Positions 22,761 to 32,142 of a stretch of DNA of 64,000 nucleotides are shown one piece after another. This stretch comes from an uncultured bacterium. Lineage in GTDB: Bacteria > Planctomycetota > JAJSAM01 > JAJVHW01. The stretch is taken from the NCBI GenBank assembly GCA_937996235.1, contig CALKVK010000035.1, positions 1 through 64,000 of the forward strand, read 5' to 3'. Both the position numbers and the translations under genes were made by a program. How positions within the stretch are numbered: the stretch's first letter is position 1; each line of letters opens with the position of its first letter. The notes below the pieces were generated by a model. The model was not told the origin of the DNA, did not search any database, and saw only the letters and a list, made by a program, of their open reading frames with translations.

Positions 22761-23977
22761 GACCGCCCGCCGCCGCCCGCCCGCTCCTGTCCGCGCTGCT
22801 GCTCGCGGCGCCGGCCGCCGCGGCGCTCGCCGGCGAGCCGACGGGGCTGCTCGTCGAGCTGCCGCCGGACCTGAAGAGCGTGCCGCCCGGCACGCGCGTC
22901 GATCCGGTGCAGGTCGTCGGCCGCGACGACACCGGCGCGCGCGTCGGACTCGGCGAGCGGCGGGTCGTGCTGGAGGCGACGGCGGGCGCCGTCGAGAGCG
23001 TCGAGCAGCCGTACCACTTCGCCTGGACCGCGCCCGAGGACGCCGGCGAGCGCGTGTCCGTGGTCTTGCGCGCGCACCTCGCCGACGCGCCCGACGTGCG
23101 CGGGGAGACGCGGATCGACGTCGCGCCGCGGGCCGTCGCGCGCCTGGTGCTGCGGACGCCGCAGCCGGGTGTGCCGTTCGACGGCAGCATCGAGATCGCG
23201 GTCCTCGTGGACACCGGCGCGGGCGAACCGACGCCGCTCGTCGCACGCGAGCTGGCGTTCGACCTCGACGGGCCCGGCCGGGTCGAGTTCGTGCGCCTCG
23301 GCACGTGGCGCTATCGCGCGCCCACGGCCGCCGACGCCGCGGGCGCGAAGCGTGTCGTCGTGCACGCGCACGCGAGCGACGACCCGGCGCTGCGTGGGCG
23401 CCTGGTGCTGCGCCTCGGCGGCGCGGAGGAGGGAGCCGAGCAGAAGCCCGCGGACACGGACACCTCCGGCGGCGCGAAGCCCTCCGACGCGGACGCGGGC
23501 GGCGCCGGGGAGGACGACACCCTGCAGCCGGGCGACGCGGCGGCTCGTTCGGGCGACGCCGACGACCCGCGCGCGAAGCACGTCGTCTGGCCCGGCGGGC
23601 GCCTGCGGCTCACGGCGTGGCGCGTGCGCGCGGGCGAGACGGGCGACTGGACGCGCGGCCGCACGGACCTGCCGAAGGCCGGCGGCGCGTTCGTCGCGCC
23701 CGAGCCGCAGCAGCGCGTGCGGGCGGTCGTCGAGATGGACGACGTGCGCGCGGTCCGCGTGCGCGCGACGCTCCGCACGGCCGGGGGCGAGGCCGCGCCG
23801 GCCGACGCCGCGGTGCTCGAGACGAAGCGCAACCGCGCGGGCCGCTTCGCGCTCGTGCTCGTGGTGCGGCCTCCGGCGGACGGCACGACGCTCGTCGTCG
23901 CGCTCGCGTACGACGTCGCCGGCGACGCGCACGTGGACGGCGACACGCTCGAGTTCCGCTGCCGCGCGCGCCGCTGA
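22757..23977 (+). CDS. Exported protein of unknown function
   Basis: 406 aa with a signal peptide (cleavage after about residue 24). The body looks like Ig-like beta domains (about residues 25-125 and 125-225), followed by a Gly/Asp/Ala-rich low-complexity linker (about 225-270) and a further beta-rich domain. No family recognised. ATG 22757 overlaps the kinase gene stop, so the two are co-translated; why an exported beta protein pairs with a kinase-fold protein is not clear. Confidence 0.65.
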   Translation: MRPPAAARPLLSALLLAAPAAAALAGEPTGLLVELPPDLKSVPPGTRVDPVQVVGRDDTGARVGLGERRVVLEATAGAVESVEQPYHFAWTAPEDAGERVSVVLRAHLADAPDVRGETRIDVAPRAVARLVLRTPQPGVPFDGSIEIAVLVDTGAGEPTPLVARELAFDLDGPGRVEFVRLGTWRYRAPTAADAAGAKRVVVHAHASDDPALRGRLVLRLGGAEEGAEQKPADTDTSGGAKPSDADAGGAGEDDTLQPGDAAARSGDADDPRAKHVVWPGGRLRLTAWRVRAGETGDWTRGRTDLPKAGGAFVAPEPQQRVRAVVEMDDVRAVRVRATLRTAGGEAAPADAAVLETKRNRAGRFALVLVVRPPADGTTLVVALAYDVAGDAHVDGDTLEFRCRARR

Positions 23978-23993
23978 GCCGCCCGCGCGGCTC
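23976..23993. terminator. Hairpin between convergent genes
   Basis: GAGCCGC (23976-23982) and GCGGCTC (23987-23993) form a perfect 7-bp stem with a 4-nt loop, starting within the stop codon of the exported protein and lying 8 bp before the stop of the convergent glycosyltransferase. It could end transcripts from either side. No T-tract. Confidence 0.45.
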
Positions 23994-24001
23994 GCCGAGC
24001 G

Positions 24002-25132
24002 CTACGCGAGCGCGGCTTCGTAGAGCTTCTCGACGTGCTCCGCCTGCTGCGGCAGGCCGAAGCGCCGCCGCGCGCTGCGCGCCGCCGCGCGCGACATCGC
24101 GTCGCGCACCTTCGGTTCGCGGGCGAGCCGGACCAGCGCGTCGGCGAGCGCGCGCGGGTCGTCGTCGACGTGGATGCCCGTGACGCCGTCCTCGACGAGG
24201 TCCACCAGGTGCCCGCGCTTCGCGCAGACCACGGGCACGCCCATCGCGAGCGCCTCGCGCACCGCGCGGCACGAGCCGTCCGAGCCGGGCGTCAGGTAGA
24301 CCTTCACCGACATGCAGCGCAGCGTGGCGACGTACTCCGTGCCCTGCCGGTAGCCCGTGAAGATCGCCTTGCCGACGAGCTCCTTGCGCGCGGCCGGCTT
24401 GACCGCGACCTCGTCCATCCACGTGCCGCGCCCGACGAGCAGGATCTTGAGGTTCGGGACCTCGTCCGCCACCCGCGTGAGCGCGTCGAAGAAGATCTCG
24501 AAGCGGCGGTGCTTCTGCATGCGCGCCACGATCCCGACCACGAAGTCGCCGGGCGCGAGGCCGTAGTCGCCCGCGAGGTTCGGGATGCCGCGCAGCGTCG
24601 GGTCGAAGCGCCGCAGGTCGATCGCGCCCTCGACCACCGCCACGCGCGACGCGTCGATCGGGAAGCGCTGCGCGACGGCCTCGCGCATGCGCTCGCTGAT
24701 CACGTAGAGCCCGCGCGTCGCGTTGGAGTAGAGCGTGCGCGAGTCGCGGTCGGCGCGCGGCGGGTCGCCGTCGTAGAGCGAGCGCACGACCGGCACGGAC
24801 AGCCCGCGCGTCGCGCCGAGCGCGAGGCGGTGGTCGTTGTTCAGGTGGCAGTGGACGAGATCGACGCGCTGCTCCTTCACGAGTCCGCGCAAGGCGCGCC
24901 GGTCGATCGGGTCGTAGATCGGGTGGCGGTGCTTGCCGAGGCGCAGCGAGAGGATCGGGTCGAGGCCGCGTGCGCGCGCCTCGTTCGCGACGAAGTTCGG
25001 CAGCGGGCTGACCTCGCGGCCGCAGGCGAACACGATCTCGTGGCCGCGATCGCGCAGCGTCCGGGCGAGGTTGACGGCGGGCTCCGCGGGCCCCGTCCAC
25101 TTCCAGTTCGAGAACAGGTGCAGGACGCGCAC
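24002..25132 (-). CDS. Glycosyltransferase family 4
   Basis: 376 aa GT-B enzyme, last gene of a four-gene operon. The N-terminal LHLFSNWKWTGPAEPAVNLA and DLVHCHLNNDH place the acceptor domain. The donor domain has VVGIVARMQKHRRFEIFF (about residues 195-212), ILLVGRG, and a PGSDGSCRAVREALAMGVPVV stretch that replaces the usual E-x7-E with an S-rich start, while the second Glu (REALAMG) is kept. GTG 25132 begins 9 bp after the stop of the double-kinase gene. A role in LPS core or surface polysaccharide assembly is inferred from its neighbours. Confidence 0.8.
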   Translation of the reverse strand: MRVLHLFSNWKWTGPAEPAVNLARTLRDRGHEIVFACGREVSPLPNFVANEARARGLDPILSLRLGKHRHPIYDPIDRRALRGLVKEQRVDLVHCHLNNDHRLALGATRGLSVPVVRSLYDGDPPRADRDSRTLYSNATRGLYVISERMREAVAQRFPIDASRVAVVEGAIDLRRFDPTLRGIPNLAGDYGLAPGDFVVGIVARMQKHRRFEIFFDALTRVADEVPNLKILLVGRGTWMDEVAVKPAARKELVGKAIFTGYRQGTEYVATLRCMSVKVYLTPGSDGSCRAVREALAMGVPVVCAKRGHLVDLVEDGVTGIHVDDDPRALADALVRLAREPKVRDAMSRAAARSARRRFGLPQQAEHVEKLYEAALA

Positions 25133-25141
25133 GGCCGTTGA

Positions 25142-26848
25142 CTACTCGATCGGTTCCATGCGCACGACGATCTTCCGCCGGCAGTCCTCGACGATGCGCC
25201 GGAACCAGCGCTTCCACGCGCGGAGGCGCGGCTCGTCGCCGGCGGCGTAGGCGCGGAAGAAGCGCAGACGGTCCGCGAGCGAGATGCAGACGGGCACGCT
25301 GGCGGAGAGCTGCGCGAGGTTCTTGATGCAGCGGCGCGGCGAGACCGGGCGGTCGAACTCCACACGGTCGTAGTCGGCGAGCACGATCTCCGGTCCGCGG
25401 CGGGTCGGACGCACGAACAGGTTCACGGCCTTCAGGTCCGAGTGGTAGACGCACTCGAGGTGCAGACGCCGGATCAGCGCCGCCGTCGCCTCGACGAGCC
25501 GTCGCTTCTCCGCGCGGCCCGCCGCGTCGAGCGCCCCCGCGAAGCGCGCCAGCGCGACGAGGTCGAGGCGCTCGGCGTCGCCGAGGTCCTCCATCACGAG
25601 GAACGCCTCGGACAGCGCGACGCCGCGCCCGCGCAGGAGCAGCGCGAGCGGCTCGGCCGCGGCGAAGTCGCGCACGAGCAGGCCGTTGCCCGCGACCCAC
25701 GCCGAGAGCGCGCGCGGCCGCCGCACGAGGTTCTTGAGGCGCTCGCCCGCCTCCGCGCAGCGGTACTCCTTCACGATGACGCTGCGCGCCGGCTCGCCCG
25801 GCAGCGCGAGCGTCTGCCGCGTGAGCGCCGACTTGCGCGCGTCCTTGAGCACGTTCTTGCCGCCCGCCGCGAGCGTCCGGCGGTGCGCGTCGAGGAGCGG
25901 CAGGAACGCGCGCGCCGGGAGCGCGCGCAGGTGGTGGATGCGCAGGCGCCCCTCGTGCTCGACGTCGAAGCGCGACGAGCGCCCGAGACTGCGCTGCGTG
26001 CGGCTGCGGACGCGCGTCGCCTCCATGCGCGCGAGCTGCGGCTCCAGCTCCGCGGACAGCGTGCCCGCCGCGAGCAGCGCGCCGACGCGCGTGCCCGAGG
26101 GCCCGTCGCCCGCCGCCTCGTAGACGCGGCAGAAGCGCTCGCGCTCCTCCGTGGTCGAGCACGTGCGCATGGAGTGCAGGAGCTTCACGAGGTCGAACCA
26201 GCGCCGGCCGCGCGGCTGCGCGCGCCGCGTGCGGCGGCTGACCGAGTGCAGGTCGATGACGTGGAGCCGCGCCGCGTCCGGCGGGCCGTTCACGAGCACG
26301 TTGCCGCCGTGCAGGTCGTTGTGCGCGAAGCCCGCGTCGTGCATGCGGCGCACGGTGCGGGCGAGCTCGTCGTAGAGGCGCGCGCGCCACGCGTCGCGCT
26401 GCGCGTCGCCGCCGAGGTGCTCCTCGACGTACGCGTTCAGGTGCACGGCGTCGGGGATCTCGCGCGTCACGAGCGCGGCGTCGCGCAGCACCAGCGTGTG
26501 GCGCTCCGCCATCGCGAGCGGCACCGCGGTCGGGATGCCCGCGCGGTCGAGCCAGCGGCCGACGCGCCACTCCGCGAGCGCACGCGACGGCCGCACGGCG
26601 TACTTCACCCAGTCGAGCGGACCGCGCACCGCGTAGCGCTTCACGATCACCGTGCCGTGGCCCGTGAGCGGCGCGCGATAGACGGCGCGCACGAGGTTCT
26701 GCTTGATGCGCGCGACGTCCTCGACGCCCGGCAGCGCGTCGAGCCGCGCGGCGACGTCGCGACGCACGGCGTCCGCGACGGCGCGCTCGGCCGTCCAGAC
26801 GAGGCCGCCCTCCTCGAAGCGCTCGAGCTCCTCGCCGTCCGCGCTCAC
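25142..26848 (-). CDS. Tandem LPS-type (Kdo/WaaP-like) kinase, two kinase domains in one chain
   Basis: 568 aa with two kinase folds. Domain 1 (about residues 40-250): Lys70 (VIVKRY), catalytic loop FAHNDLHGGNVLV with Asp178 and Asn183, metal Asp199 (VIDL). Domain 2 (about 300-560): Lys360 (VIVKEY), catalytic loop VYHSDLKAVNLFV with Asp471 and Asn476, and metal Asp492 (ADYD). Both resemble the lipopolysaccharide kinase family that phosphorylates Kdo or heptose of the core. Key residues are present in both, so both could be active. GTG 26848 overlaps the stop of the GT2 gene (GTGA). Confidence 0.8.
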   Translation of the reverse strand: MSADGEELERFEEGGLVWTAERAVADAVRRDVAARLDALPGVEDVARIKQNLVRAVYRAPLTGHGTVIVKRYAVRGPLDWVKYAVRPSRALAEWRVGRWLDRAGIPTAVPLAMAERHTLVLRDAALVTREIPDAVHLNAYVEEHLGGDAQRDAWRARLYDELARTVRRMHDAGFAHNDLHGGNVLVNGPPDAARLHVIDLHSVSRRTRRAQPRGRRWFDLVKLLHSMRTCSTTEERERFCRVYEAAGDGPSGTRVGALLAAGTLSAELEPQLARMEATRVRSRTQRSLGRSSRFDVEHEGRLRIHHLRALPARAFLPLLDAHRRTLAAGGKNVLKDARKSALTRQTLALPGEPARSVIVKEYRCAEAGERLKNLVRRPRALSAWVAGNGLLVRDFAAAEPLALLLRGRGVALSEAFLVMEDLGDAERLDLVALARFAGALDAAGRAEKRRLVEATAALIRRLHLECVYHSDLKAVNLFVRPTRRGPEIVLADYDRVEFDRPVSPRRCIKNLAQLSASVPVCISLADRLRFFRAYAAGDEPRLRAWKRWFRRIVEDCRRKIVVRMEPIE

Positions 26849-27612
26849 GCGCCGCGTCCCGCCCCGGCCGCGAGCTCGCGCAGCTTCACGTACTTGAGGA
26901 GCACGTAGTACGCACCGAGCGCCGCGACCACGAGTCCTGCGACGCCGTCGAGGAAGCCCGCGCGGAACACGTACATGCGCAGGAACTTCCACAGCGGCCG
27001 CAGCGTGAGGTCGAGCAGTCCCGCGCGGCGTCCGCGCGCGTGCTTCTCGCGCGCGGCGATCGTGGTGAACGAGTCGATCGTGCGCAGGTGGTCCGAGACC
27101 GAGCGGTACGAGTAGTGCAGCAGGTCGCCCGGGAGTCGCTCCACGCGGCCGTCCACGTGCACGTGGTCGTGCGGGTCCACGCCGCCCCAGCGTCCGCGCG
27201 AGCGGCGGAAGAGCCGCAGCTTGCGATCGGGGTACCAGCCGCCGTGGCGGATCCAGCGCCCGAGGTACCACGTGCGCCGCGCGAACTCGAAGCCGTCGGG
27301 TAGGTCCTGGCGCTCGAGCGCGCGCAGCAGCGCTTCGCGCAGCTCGGGCGACACGCGCTCGTCGGCGTCGAGGCACAGCACCCAGTCGTGCGTCGCCTGG
27401 TCGAGCGCGAAGTTCTTCTGCGCGACGTGGCCCGGCCAGTCGCGCTCGATCACGCGCGCGCCGAGCTCCGCCGCGACCTCGCGCGTGCGGTCGCGCGAGT
27501 GGCTGTCCACGACGATCCACTCGTCGGCGAAGTCGGCGCTCCGCAGGCAGTCGCCGAGGCGGTCCTCCTCGTCCATCGCGACGACGCAGACCGAGAGCTT
27601 CGGGCGGCTCAT
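26845..27612 (-). CDS. Glycosyltransferase family 2 (WaaE/KdtX-like)
   Basis: 255 aa. The GT-A donor domain begins KLSVCVVAMDEEDRL; the metal-binding motif is LCLDADERVSPEL (about residues 78-90), and WIVVDSHSRDRT gives the first nucleotide-contact Asp. Downstream are HGGWYPDRKLRLFRR and VDPHDHVHVDG, which fit the beta-1,4-glucosyltransferase WaaE/KdtX subgroup acting on LPS inner core. The C-terminus has a membrane-associated segment (about 215-240). ATG 27612 overlaps the upstream kinase stop (ATGA), in an operon with three other LPS-type genes. Confidence 0.85.
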   Translation of the reverse strand: MSRPKLSVCVVAMDEEDRLGDCLRSADFADEWIVVDSHSRDRTREVAAELGARVIERDWPGHVAQKNFALDQATHDWVLCLDADERVSPELREALLRALERQDLPDGFEFARRTWYLGRWIRHGGWYPDRKLRLFRRSRGRWGGVDPHDHVHVDGRVERLPGDLLHYSYRSVSDHLRTIDSFTTIAAREKHARGRRAGLLDLTLRPLWKFLRMYVFRAGFLDGVAGLVVAALGAYYVLLKYVKLRELAAGAGRGA

Positions 27613-28442
27613 CGCACCGCCTCGCGCGCGCCCTTGCGCGCGGAGCCGTGGCGCTCGATGTGCGCGGCGAGCCGTTTCGCGAGCGCACGCAGCTCGTCGC
27701 GCCCCGGCCACTCCGCGCCCGCGTAGGCGCGCAGCACGCGCAGGCGGTCGGCGCGCGCGACCGGCAGGCCGCGCGCGGCCTGCTTCGCGGCGTGGCGGTC
27801 GAAGCGGAAGAGCCCCGCGAGACGCCGCTCGCGCGGCAGCTCGGCGTGGCGCCGCACGCGGTCGAGGTCGAGCACGAGCACGTCGCCGCGCGGCGTGAGC
27901 AGCAGGTTGCGCAGGTGCAGGTCCGGGTGCTCGAAGCCCGCGTCGTGGAGCCGGCGCAGCGCGCGCCCCGCCGTCGCGAGCACGGCGCGCCGCCGCGCGG
28001 GCGGCGGATCGCCGGCGAGGAATGCGAGCACGTCCACCGCGCCGCGCTCCTCGCGCAGCAGCAGCCAGCCCGCGCGCATGCCGAGGGCGCGCGGCCGCGA
28101 GACGACGCCGAGCGCCTCGGGCACCGGCACCCCCGCCGCGCGCGCCGCGACGAGCGCCTCGAGCTCGCCCGCGAAGCGTCCGTCGCCCGCGTGCAGTTCG
28201 CCCGTCAGCCGCCCGAGCAGGCCGCCGTGCAGATACGGCCGCACGAACACCGCGCCCGCGCCGGCCACGTCCACGCCGAACGCCTCGCCGCGCCCCGCCG
28301 CGTAGACCGTGTGGGCCTGCGCCCGGAGCCCGCCCGGCTCCGCCGCCCCCGCGGCGACGAGCGCCTCCGCGACGTCGTCGCGGAGGAGCAGCGTCGCTCC
28401 GCCCGCCTCGCGGCGGGAGAAGCCGGGCGGCGCCTCGGGCAT
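27609..28442 (-). CDS. Kdo kinase (KdkA)/WaaP-like LPS kinase
   Basis: 277 aa. The N-terminal VFVRPYLHGGLLGRL (about residues 65-79) resembles the glycine-rich region of 3-deoxy-D-manno-octulosonate kinases. The catalytic loop is FEHPDLHLRNLLL with Asp174 and Asn179, and the metal Asp192 is in VLDLDR. These enzymes add phosphate to Kdo or heptose of the LPS core from ATP in the cytoplasm. It is the first gene of a four-gene operon (kinase, GT2, double kinase, GT4), each overlapping or nearly touching the next. Assignment to KdkA rather than WaaP is a preference, not certain. Confidence 0.75.
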   Translation of the reverse strand: MPEAPPGFSRREAGGATLLLRDDVAEALVAAGAAEPGGLRAQAHTVYAAGRGEAFGVDVAGAGAVFVRPYLHGGLLGRLTGELHAGDGRFAGELEALVAARAAGVPVPEALGVVSRPRALGMRAGWLLLREERGAVDVLAFLAGDPPPARRRAVLATAGRALRRLHDAGFEHPDLHLRNLLLTPRGDVLVLDLDRVRRHAELPRERRLAGLFRFDRHAAKQAARGLPVARADRLRVLRAYAGAEWPGRDELRALAKRLAAHIERHGSARKGAREAVR

Positions 28443-28529
28443 CCCCCCATGAAAGCCGAGCGCACGCCGGTCGGGAAGAGACCCCGCCCGGCTCCTGCGG
28501 CGACGCGCGCCCGTGCCGGTCCGGGCCGG

Positions 28530-30920
28530 TCAGCGCTCGAACGTGGTGCCGCCGCGCTTGCGCACCAGCGGCACGTCGAAGGCGTCCTCGTAGACGCGCT
28601 CGATCGAGAGCTCGAAGGGGAGGGCGGGCACGGCGACGTCGTGGTCCGGGCCGTTCGTGGCGGAGGCGCCGGAGAAGTCGGCGTCGGGCAGCGCCGCGAG
28701 GGGCGGGACGCCCTTCATGCGCAGGCGGAACGTGCCCGCGATGGCGTCGAGGTCGAAGGTCGCGACGGGCCCCGCGTTCGCGTTCGCGTTCGCGTAGCGG
28801 TAGCGCGAGCCGCTCTTCCCCTTGCGCGTGAGCGGCAGCGCGTCGAGGACGACGTCGCCGACGCGCAGGCGCGCGCTGATGCCGGGCGTGCCGGGCGGGG
28901 TGGAGCCGGGGCAGCGGTGCAGCGTGCCGGAGACGTCGATGGCGTCGGAGTCGACGTTCGGCGCCGCGACGCCCTTCGTCGCCTTCAGCTTGCGCTTCAC
29001 GCGCAGCGTGTCGACGAACAGCGTGCCGCCGGGCATGCCCGCACCGTCCGAGACCACGCGGCGGCCGCGGCCGAACGGGCGCGACTGCGCGGTGATGCGG
29101 TACGAGCGGTGGAAGAACGCGGCGGCGGCGGTGCGCTCGGCGGCGATGTCGGCCGCCGTGCGGAGCGTGAGGCGCACGCGGAACGGCACCGGCTCGAACG
29201 ACGGGAGGATCGTTCCGGCGCCGAGGCGCAGGTCGCACGTGCCCTTGGCGAGGTCGAGCGTGAAGCGCCCCTTGCCGACCGACGTCGAGTAGCTCCACCT
29301 CGCGGAGGAGCCGTCCTTCGCGACCTTGAGCCGCGGCGCGGCCTGCGAGATGTCGTTGAAGGACAACGTCGCCGAGCCGTCCGGCGCGATGCCGAACGCG
29401 AACTCGTTGCCCGGCGCCTCCGACACCTGCACGATCGCCTCGACGACGCGCGTCAATTCGTCGCCGGACCAGCGCCGGTCGGGCGTGAAGCGCTCGACGT
29501 CGCCGCGGCCGAGCACGACGGGCGGCACCGCGCCCGAACCCGATCCGGCGGGCGGCAGACGGAACGCCGCCGCGAAGCGGATCGAGTCGGTGCGGAGCGG
29601 CACGCCGTTCTTCAGGTCGAGCTTGACGACGCGGAAGTCGTCGGGGCCCTCCTCCGCGCCGTCGGCGGGGACGACCGTGTGCACGTCGACCACGGTCTGG
29701 TACCCGGCGCGGCCCTCGCCGAGCGCCGCGACCGCGAGCGTGGACGACGGGTTCGCGAGCGGCAGCGCGGTGGTGCCGTTCGCGGTGAGCGTCACGAGCG
29801 CCTCGCCGCCGACGTCGTCCGAGAGCGGCACGCCGCAGACGATCTCGCCGCCGCGCGTGACGCGCACCTTCGCGCGGTCGAACCCGACGAACGTGCCGCC
29901 GAGCGGGGAGCCGTCGCCCTCGACGAGGAGCGTCTCGGGCGCGTACTGCGGCGGGCGCGCGCGGAACAGGCCGGTCGGCGCGGCGGCCCCCGCGAGGTTC
30001 GCCGCGAAGACGATGGTGCCGTCGTCGGCGACGGCGAAGTCGTCGAGGATGCTGAACGTCCCGCCGCCGGGCACGGCGTCGCCGTCGACCCCGAAGCGCA
30101 CGACGCGTGCGAGGGTGTCGGAGGCGCTCGCCAGGAACAGGCCGGGCAGGGCGTCGGACGTGGGCGTGAGCCGCGCGACGCCCGAGAACGCGACGACGCC
30201 CGCCTCGTTGGCGCGGACGCGCGCGAGCTGCGTGAACGAGCCGCCGGACGGCGCGGGGTCGCCCGTGAGGACGAGCGGCGTGGCGCGGAACGTCTGTTCC
30301 GACCAGCGGAAGATGCCGCTCCTGCCGTCGGGTGCGCCGAGCTGCGCGGAGACGACCGCCGTCAGGAAGCCCTGCGCGTCGCGGCCGGTGGCGATCGCGT
30401 CGAAGAACGACGCCCACGGGATGCGCCCGCCGAGGCCGCCGAGGATCGGCGAGTCCTCGCCGAAGCGGCCGATCTGCCACATGGAGTTGCCGCGCTGGGC
30501 GTAGGCGCCGCGCCGCGCCAGGGACTCGTTCTCCGGCGTCGAGGGGTCGTCCTCGAGCGTCGTCGAGGCGACGAACGCGAAGTCGCCGAACGAGTCGATG
30601 CTGCCCGCGTGGAAGTCGGTCCACGTCTCGCGCGAGAGGCCGTGCACGAACTCGTTCCGCGTGCCGCCCTGCGCGAGCAGCTCGGCGCCGCCGGTCAGGC
30701 TGCGCCGGATCAGCTCGGGGCGCGAGCCGGTCGTGTCGCGGGCGTAGAGCAGCGTCCCCGACTCGTTCGCCCAGAACGGGCCGACCACGCCGGCCAGGTC
30801 CACGGAGCGGTCGGACGGTGCGAGACAGCCGGCGTCCGCGCGGGGCGTCCCCGTCGCGAAGAGGGCCGCCGCGCAGGCGAGCACACCGGGCAGGACGAGG
30901 ACGAGACGACAGGGGCGCAC
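28530..30920 (-). CDS. Exported protein with NxxGxxAF-type tandem repeats
   Basis: 796 aa. I start it at GTG 30920, which has GGAGAG 6 nt upstream and begins directly with a signal peptide; an in-frame ATG at 30965 is the alternative. Residues 30-350 hold repeats of about 60 residues built on GDxxPxGGxFxxLxxxxxNxxGxVAFxxxL followed by GLF, the choice-of-anchor tandem repeat type seen in secreted proteins of planctomycetes and deltaproteobacteria. The C-terminal half is beta-rich with a short Ala-Asn repeat (ANANANA, from 6-bp repeats around 28774-28797). No C-terminal anchor is obvious. Function unknown. Confidence 0.65.
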   Translation of the reverse strand: MRPCRLVLVLPGVLACAAALFATGTPRADAGCLAPSDRSVDLAGVVGPFWANESGTLLYARDTTGSRPELIRRSLTGGAELLAQGGTRNEFVHGLSRETWTDFHAGSIDSFGDFAFVASTTLEDDPSTPENESLARRGAYAQRGNSMWQIGRFGEDSPILGGLGGRIPWASFFDAIATGRDAQGFLTAVVSAQLGAPDGRSGIFRWSEQTFRATPLVLTGDPAPSGGSFTQLARVRANEAGVVAFSGVARLTPTSDALPGLFLASASDTLARVVRFGVDGDAVPGGGTFSILDDFAVADDGTIVFAANLAGAAAPTGLFRARPPQYAPETLLVEGDGSPLGGTFVGFDRAKVRVTRGGEIVCGVPLSDDVGGEALVTLTANGTTALPLANPSSTLAVAALGEGRAGYQTVVDVHTVVPADGAEEGPDDFRVVKLDLKNGVPLRTDSIRFAAAFRLPPAGSGSGAVPPVVLGRGDVERFTPDRRWSGDELTRVVEAIVQVSEAPGNEFAFGIAPDGSATLSFNDISQAAPRLKVAKDGSSARWSYSTSVGKGRFTLDLAKGTCDLRLGAGTILPSFEPVPFRVRLTLRTAADIAAERTAAAAFFHRSYRITAQSRPFGRGRRVVSDGAGMPGGTLFVDTLRVKRKLKATKGVAAPNVDSDAIDVSGTLHRCPGSTPPGTPGISARLRVGDVVLDALPLTRKGKSGSRYRYANANANAGPVATFDLDAIAGTFRLRMKGVPPLAALPDADFSGASATNGPDHDVAVPALPFELSIERVYEDAFDVPLVRKRGGTTFER

Positions 30921-31028
30921 GGACTCTCCGATCTGACGCCCGGTCGAGTCCGGGGCCGCTCCCATCGTACGGCAGGTTGCGCGCGGCGAGCGGCCGGGAA
31001 CGATGTCCCGCGATGGTCGCGCGGCGCG

Positions 31029-31034
31029 CATACT
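31029..31034 (+). promoter_or_regulatory. -10-like box (CATACT) for the heptosyltransferase operon
   Basis: CATACT ends 7 nt before GTG 31042 without a ribosome-binding site between. It matches GATACT at 22025-22030 and decides the start choice in favour of GTG 31042 over the in-frame ATG at 31003. Confidence 0.4.
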
Positions 31035-31041
31035 CGCCCAC

Positions 31042-32142
31042 GTGACCGAGGGCGCCTCCGCCGAACGCGTGCTGTTCGTCCGGCTCTCCGCGATGGGCGA
31101 CGTGCTGCAGTGTCTGCCGGCTCTCGCCGCGCTGCGCGCGGCGCGCCCCGACGCACAGCTCGGCTGGGTCGTCGAGCGGCGCTTCGCGGGTCTCGTCGAA
31201 GGCCACGCCGCGCTCGACCGGGTGTTCGTGTGGGAGCGACGGAAGGGCGGCTCCGCGTTCGCGAACGCGGGCGCGCTCGCGCGCCTCCGCGCCGATCTGC
31301 GCGCGTGGCGGCCGCACGTCGCCCTCGACCTGCAGGGCAACCTGCGCGGCGCGCTCGTCGCGCGCCTCTCCGGTGCGCCGCGGCGCATCGCGCTGCCCGG
31401 AGGCGAGGCGCGCGAGGGTGCGCAGCGCTTCGCGACGGAGACGGCCGCGCCTGCCGCGGACCCGCGCGAGCACCGCAGCGCGCGCGCGCTGCGTCTCGTC
31501 GCCGCCTACCTGGGCGACGCGTCGGCCGCCGCCGTGTCGGCGGACCCACCCGCCGACGTGCTGCCGCCCGTCGCGGACGCGGCGCGCGCGGCGGTGCGCG
31601 CGGCGCTCGACGGCGCGGGGCTGCGCGGCCGCACCTTCGCGGTCTTCGTGGCCGGCACGAGCGACTTCGGCGCGTTCAAGCGCTGGCCCGCGGAGCGCTT
31701 CGGTGCGCTCGCGCGGCGGCTGACGGAGGACACCGGCTGGGCCGTGCTCGTGAGCCACGGTCCCGGGCAGGAGCCGCTCGCGGCCGAGATCGCGGCGTGT
31801 TCGGGCGGCGCGGCGCGTCCCGCCCCGCCGACGCGCTCGCTCGCGGAGCTGCGCGCGCTGCTCGACGAGGCGGCGCTGGTGGTCGGGGCCGACTCCGGCC
31901 CCGTCGTGTTGGCCGGACTCGCGGGGCGGCCGACGGTCGCGCTCTTCGGACCGAAGGACCCGGAGGTCTACGCGCCGCGCGGCGCGGCGACGGCCGTCGT
32001 CTGGAAGGGCGTCTACTGCTCGCCGTGCGCGCTGCGGCGCTGCGACGACCCGATCTGCATGACGCGGCTCGACGAGGACGCGGCGTGGGACGGGATGCGC
32101 CGCGCGGTCGCGCTCGCGCGGCGCGGCGGAGACGCGGCATGA
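31042..32142 (+). CDS. Glycosyltransferase family 9 (LPS heptosyltransferase-like)
   Basis: 366 aa. The N-terminus (RVLFVRLSAMGDVLQCLPALAALR) is the hallmark of ADP-heptose:LPS heptosyltransferases. The C-terminal domain has VFVAGTSDFGAFKRWP (about residues 203-218), LVVGADSGPVVLAGLAGRPTVALFGP (about 275-300), and CSPCALRRC in the position of the usual C-x-x-C near the end. It adds a sugar, most likely heptose, to the LPS inner core. GTG 31042 starts the protein just before the conserved motif, with a CATACT box 7 nt upstream. The next gene overlaps as ATGA. Confidence 0.85.
   Translation: MTEGASAERVLFVRLSAMGDVLQCLPALAALRAARPDAQLGWVVERRFAGLVEGHAALDRVFVWERRKGGSAFANAGALARLRADLRAWRPHVALDLQGNLRGALVARLSGAPRRIALPGGEAREGAQRFATETAAPAADPREHRSARALRLVAAYLGDASAAAVSADPPADVLPPVADAARAAVRAALDGAGLRGRTFAVFVAGTSDFGAFKRWPAERFGALARRLTEDTGWAVLVSHGPGQEPLAAEIAACSGGAARPAPPTRSLAELRALLDEAALVVGADSGPVVLAGLAGRPTVALFGPKDPEVYAPRGAATAVVWKGVYCSPCALRRCDDPICMTRLDEDAAWDGMRRAVALARRGGDAA

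Noticed and set aside
31003..31041. ATG 31003 as start of the heptosyltransferase.
   Set aside because: It lies upstream of the -10-like box at 31029. GTG 31042 starts closer to the conserved N-terminal motif.
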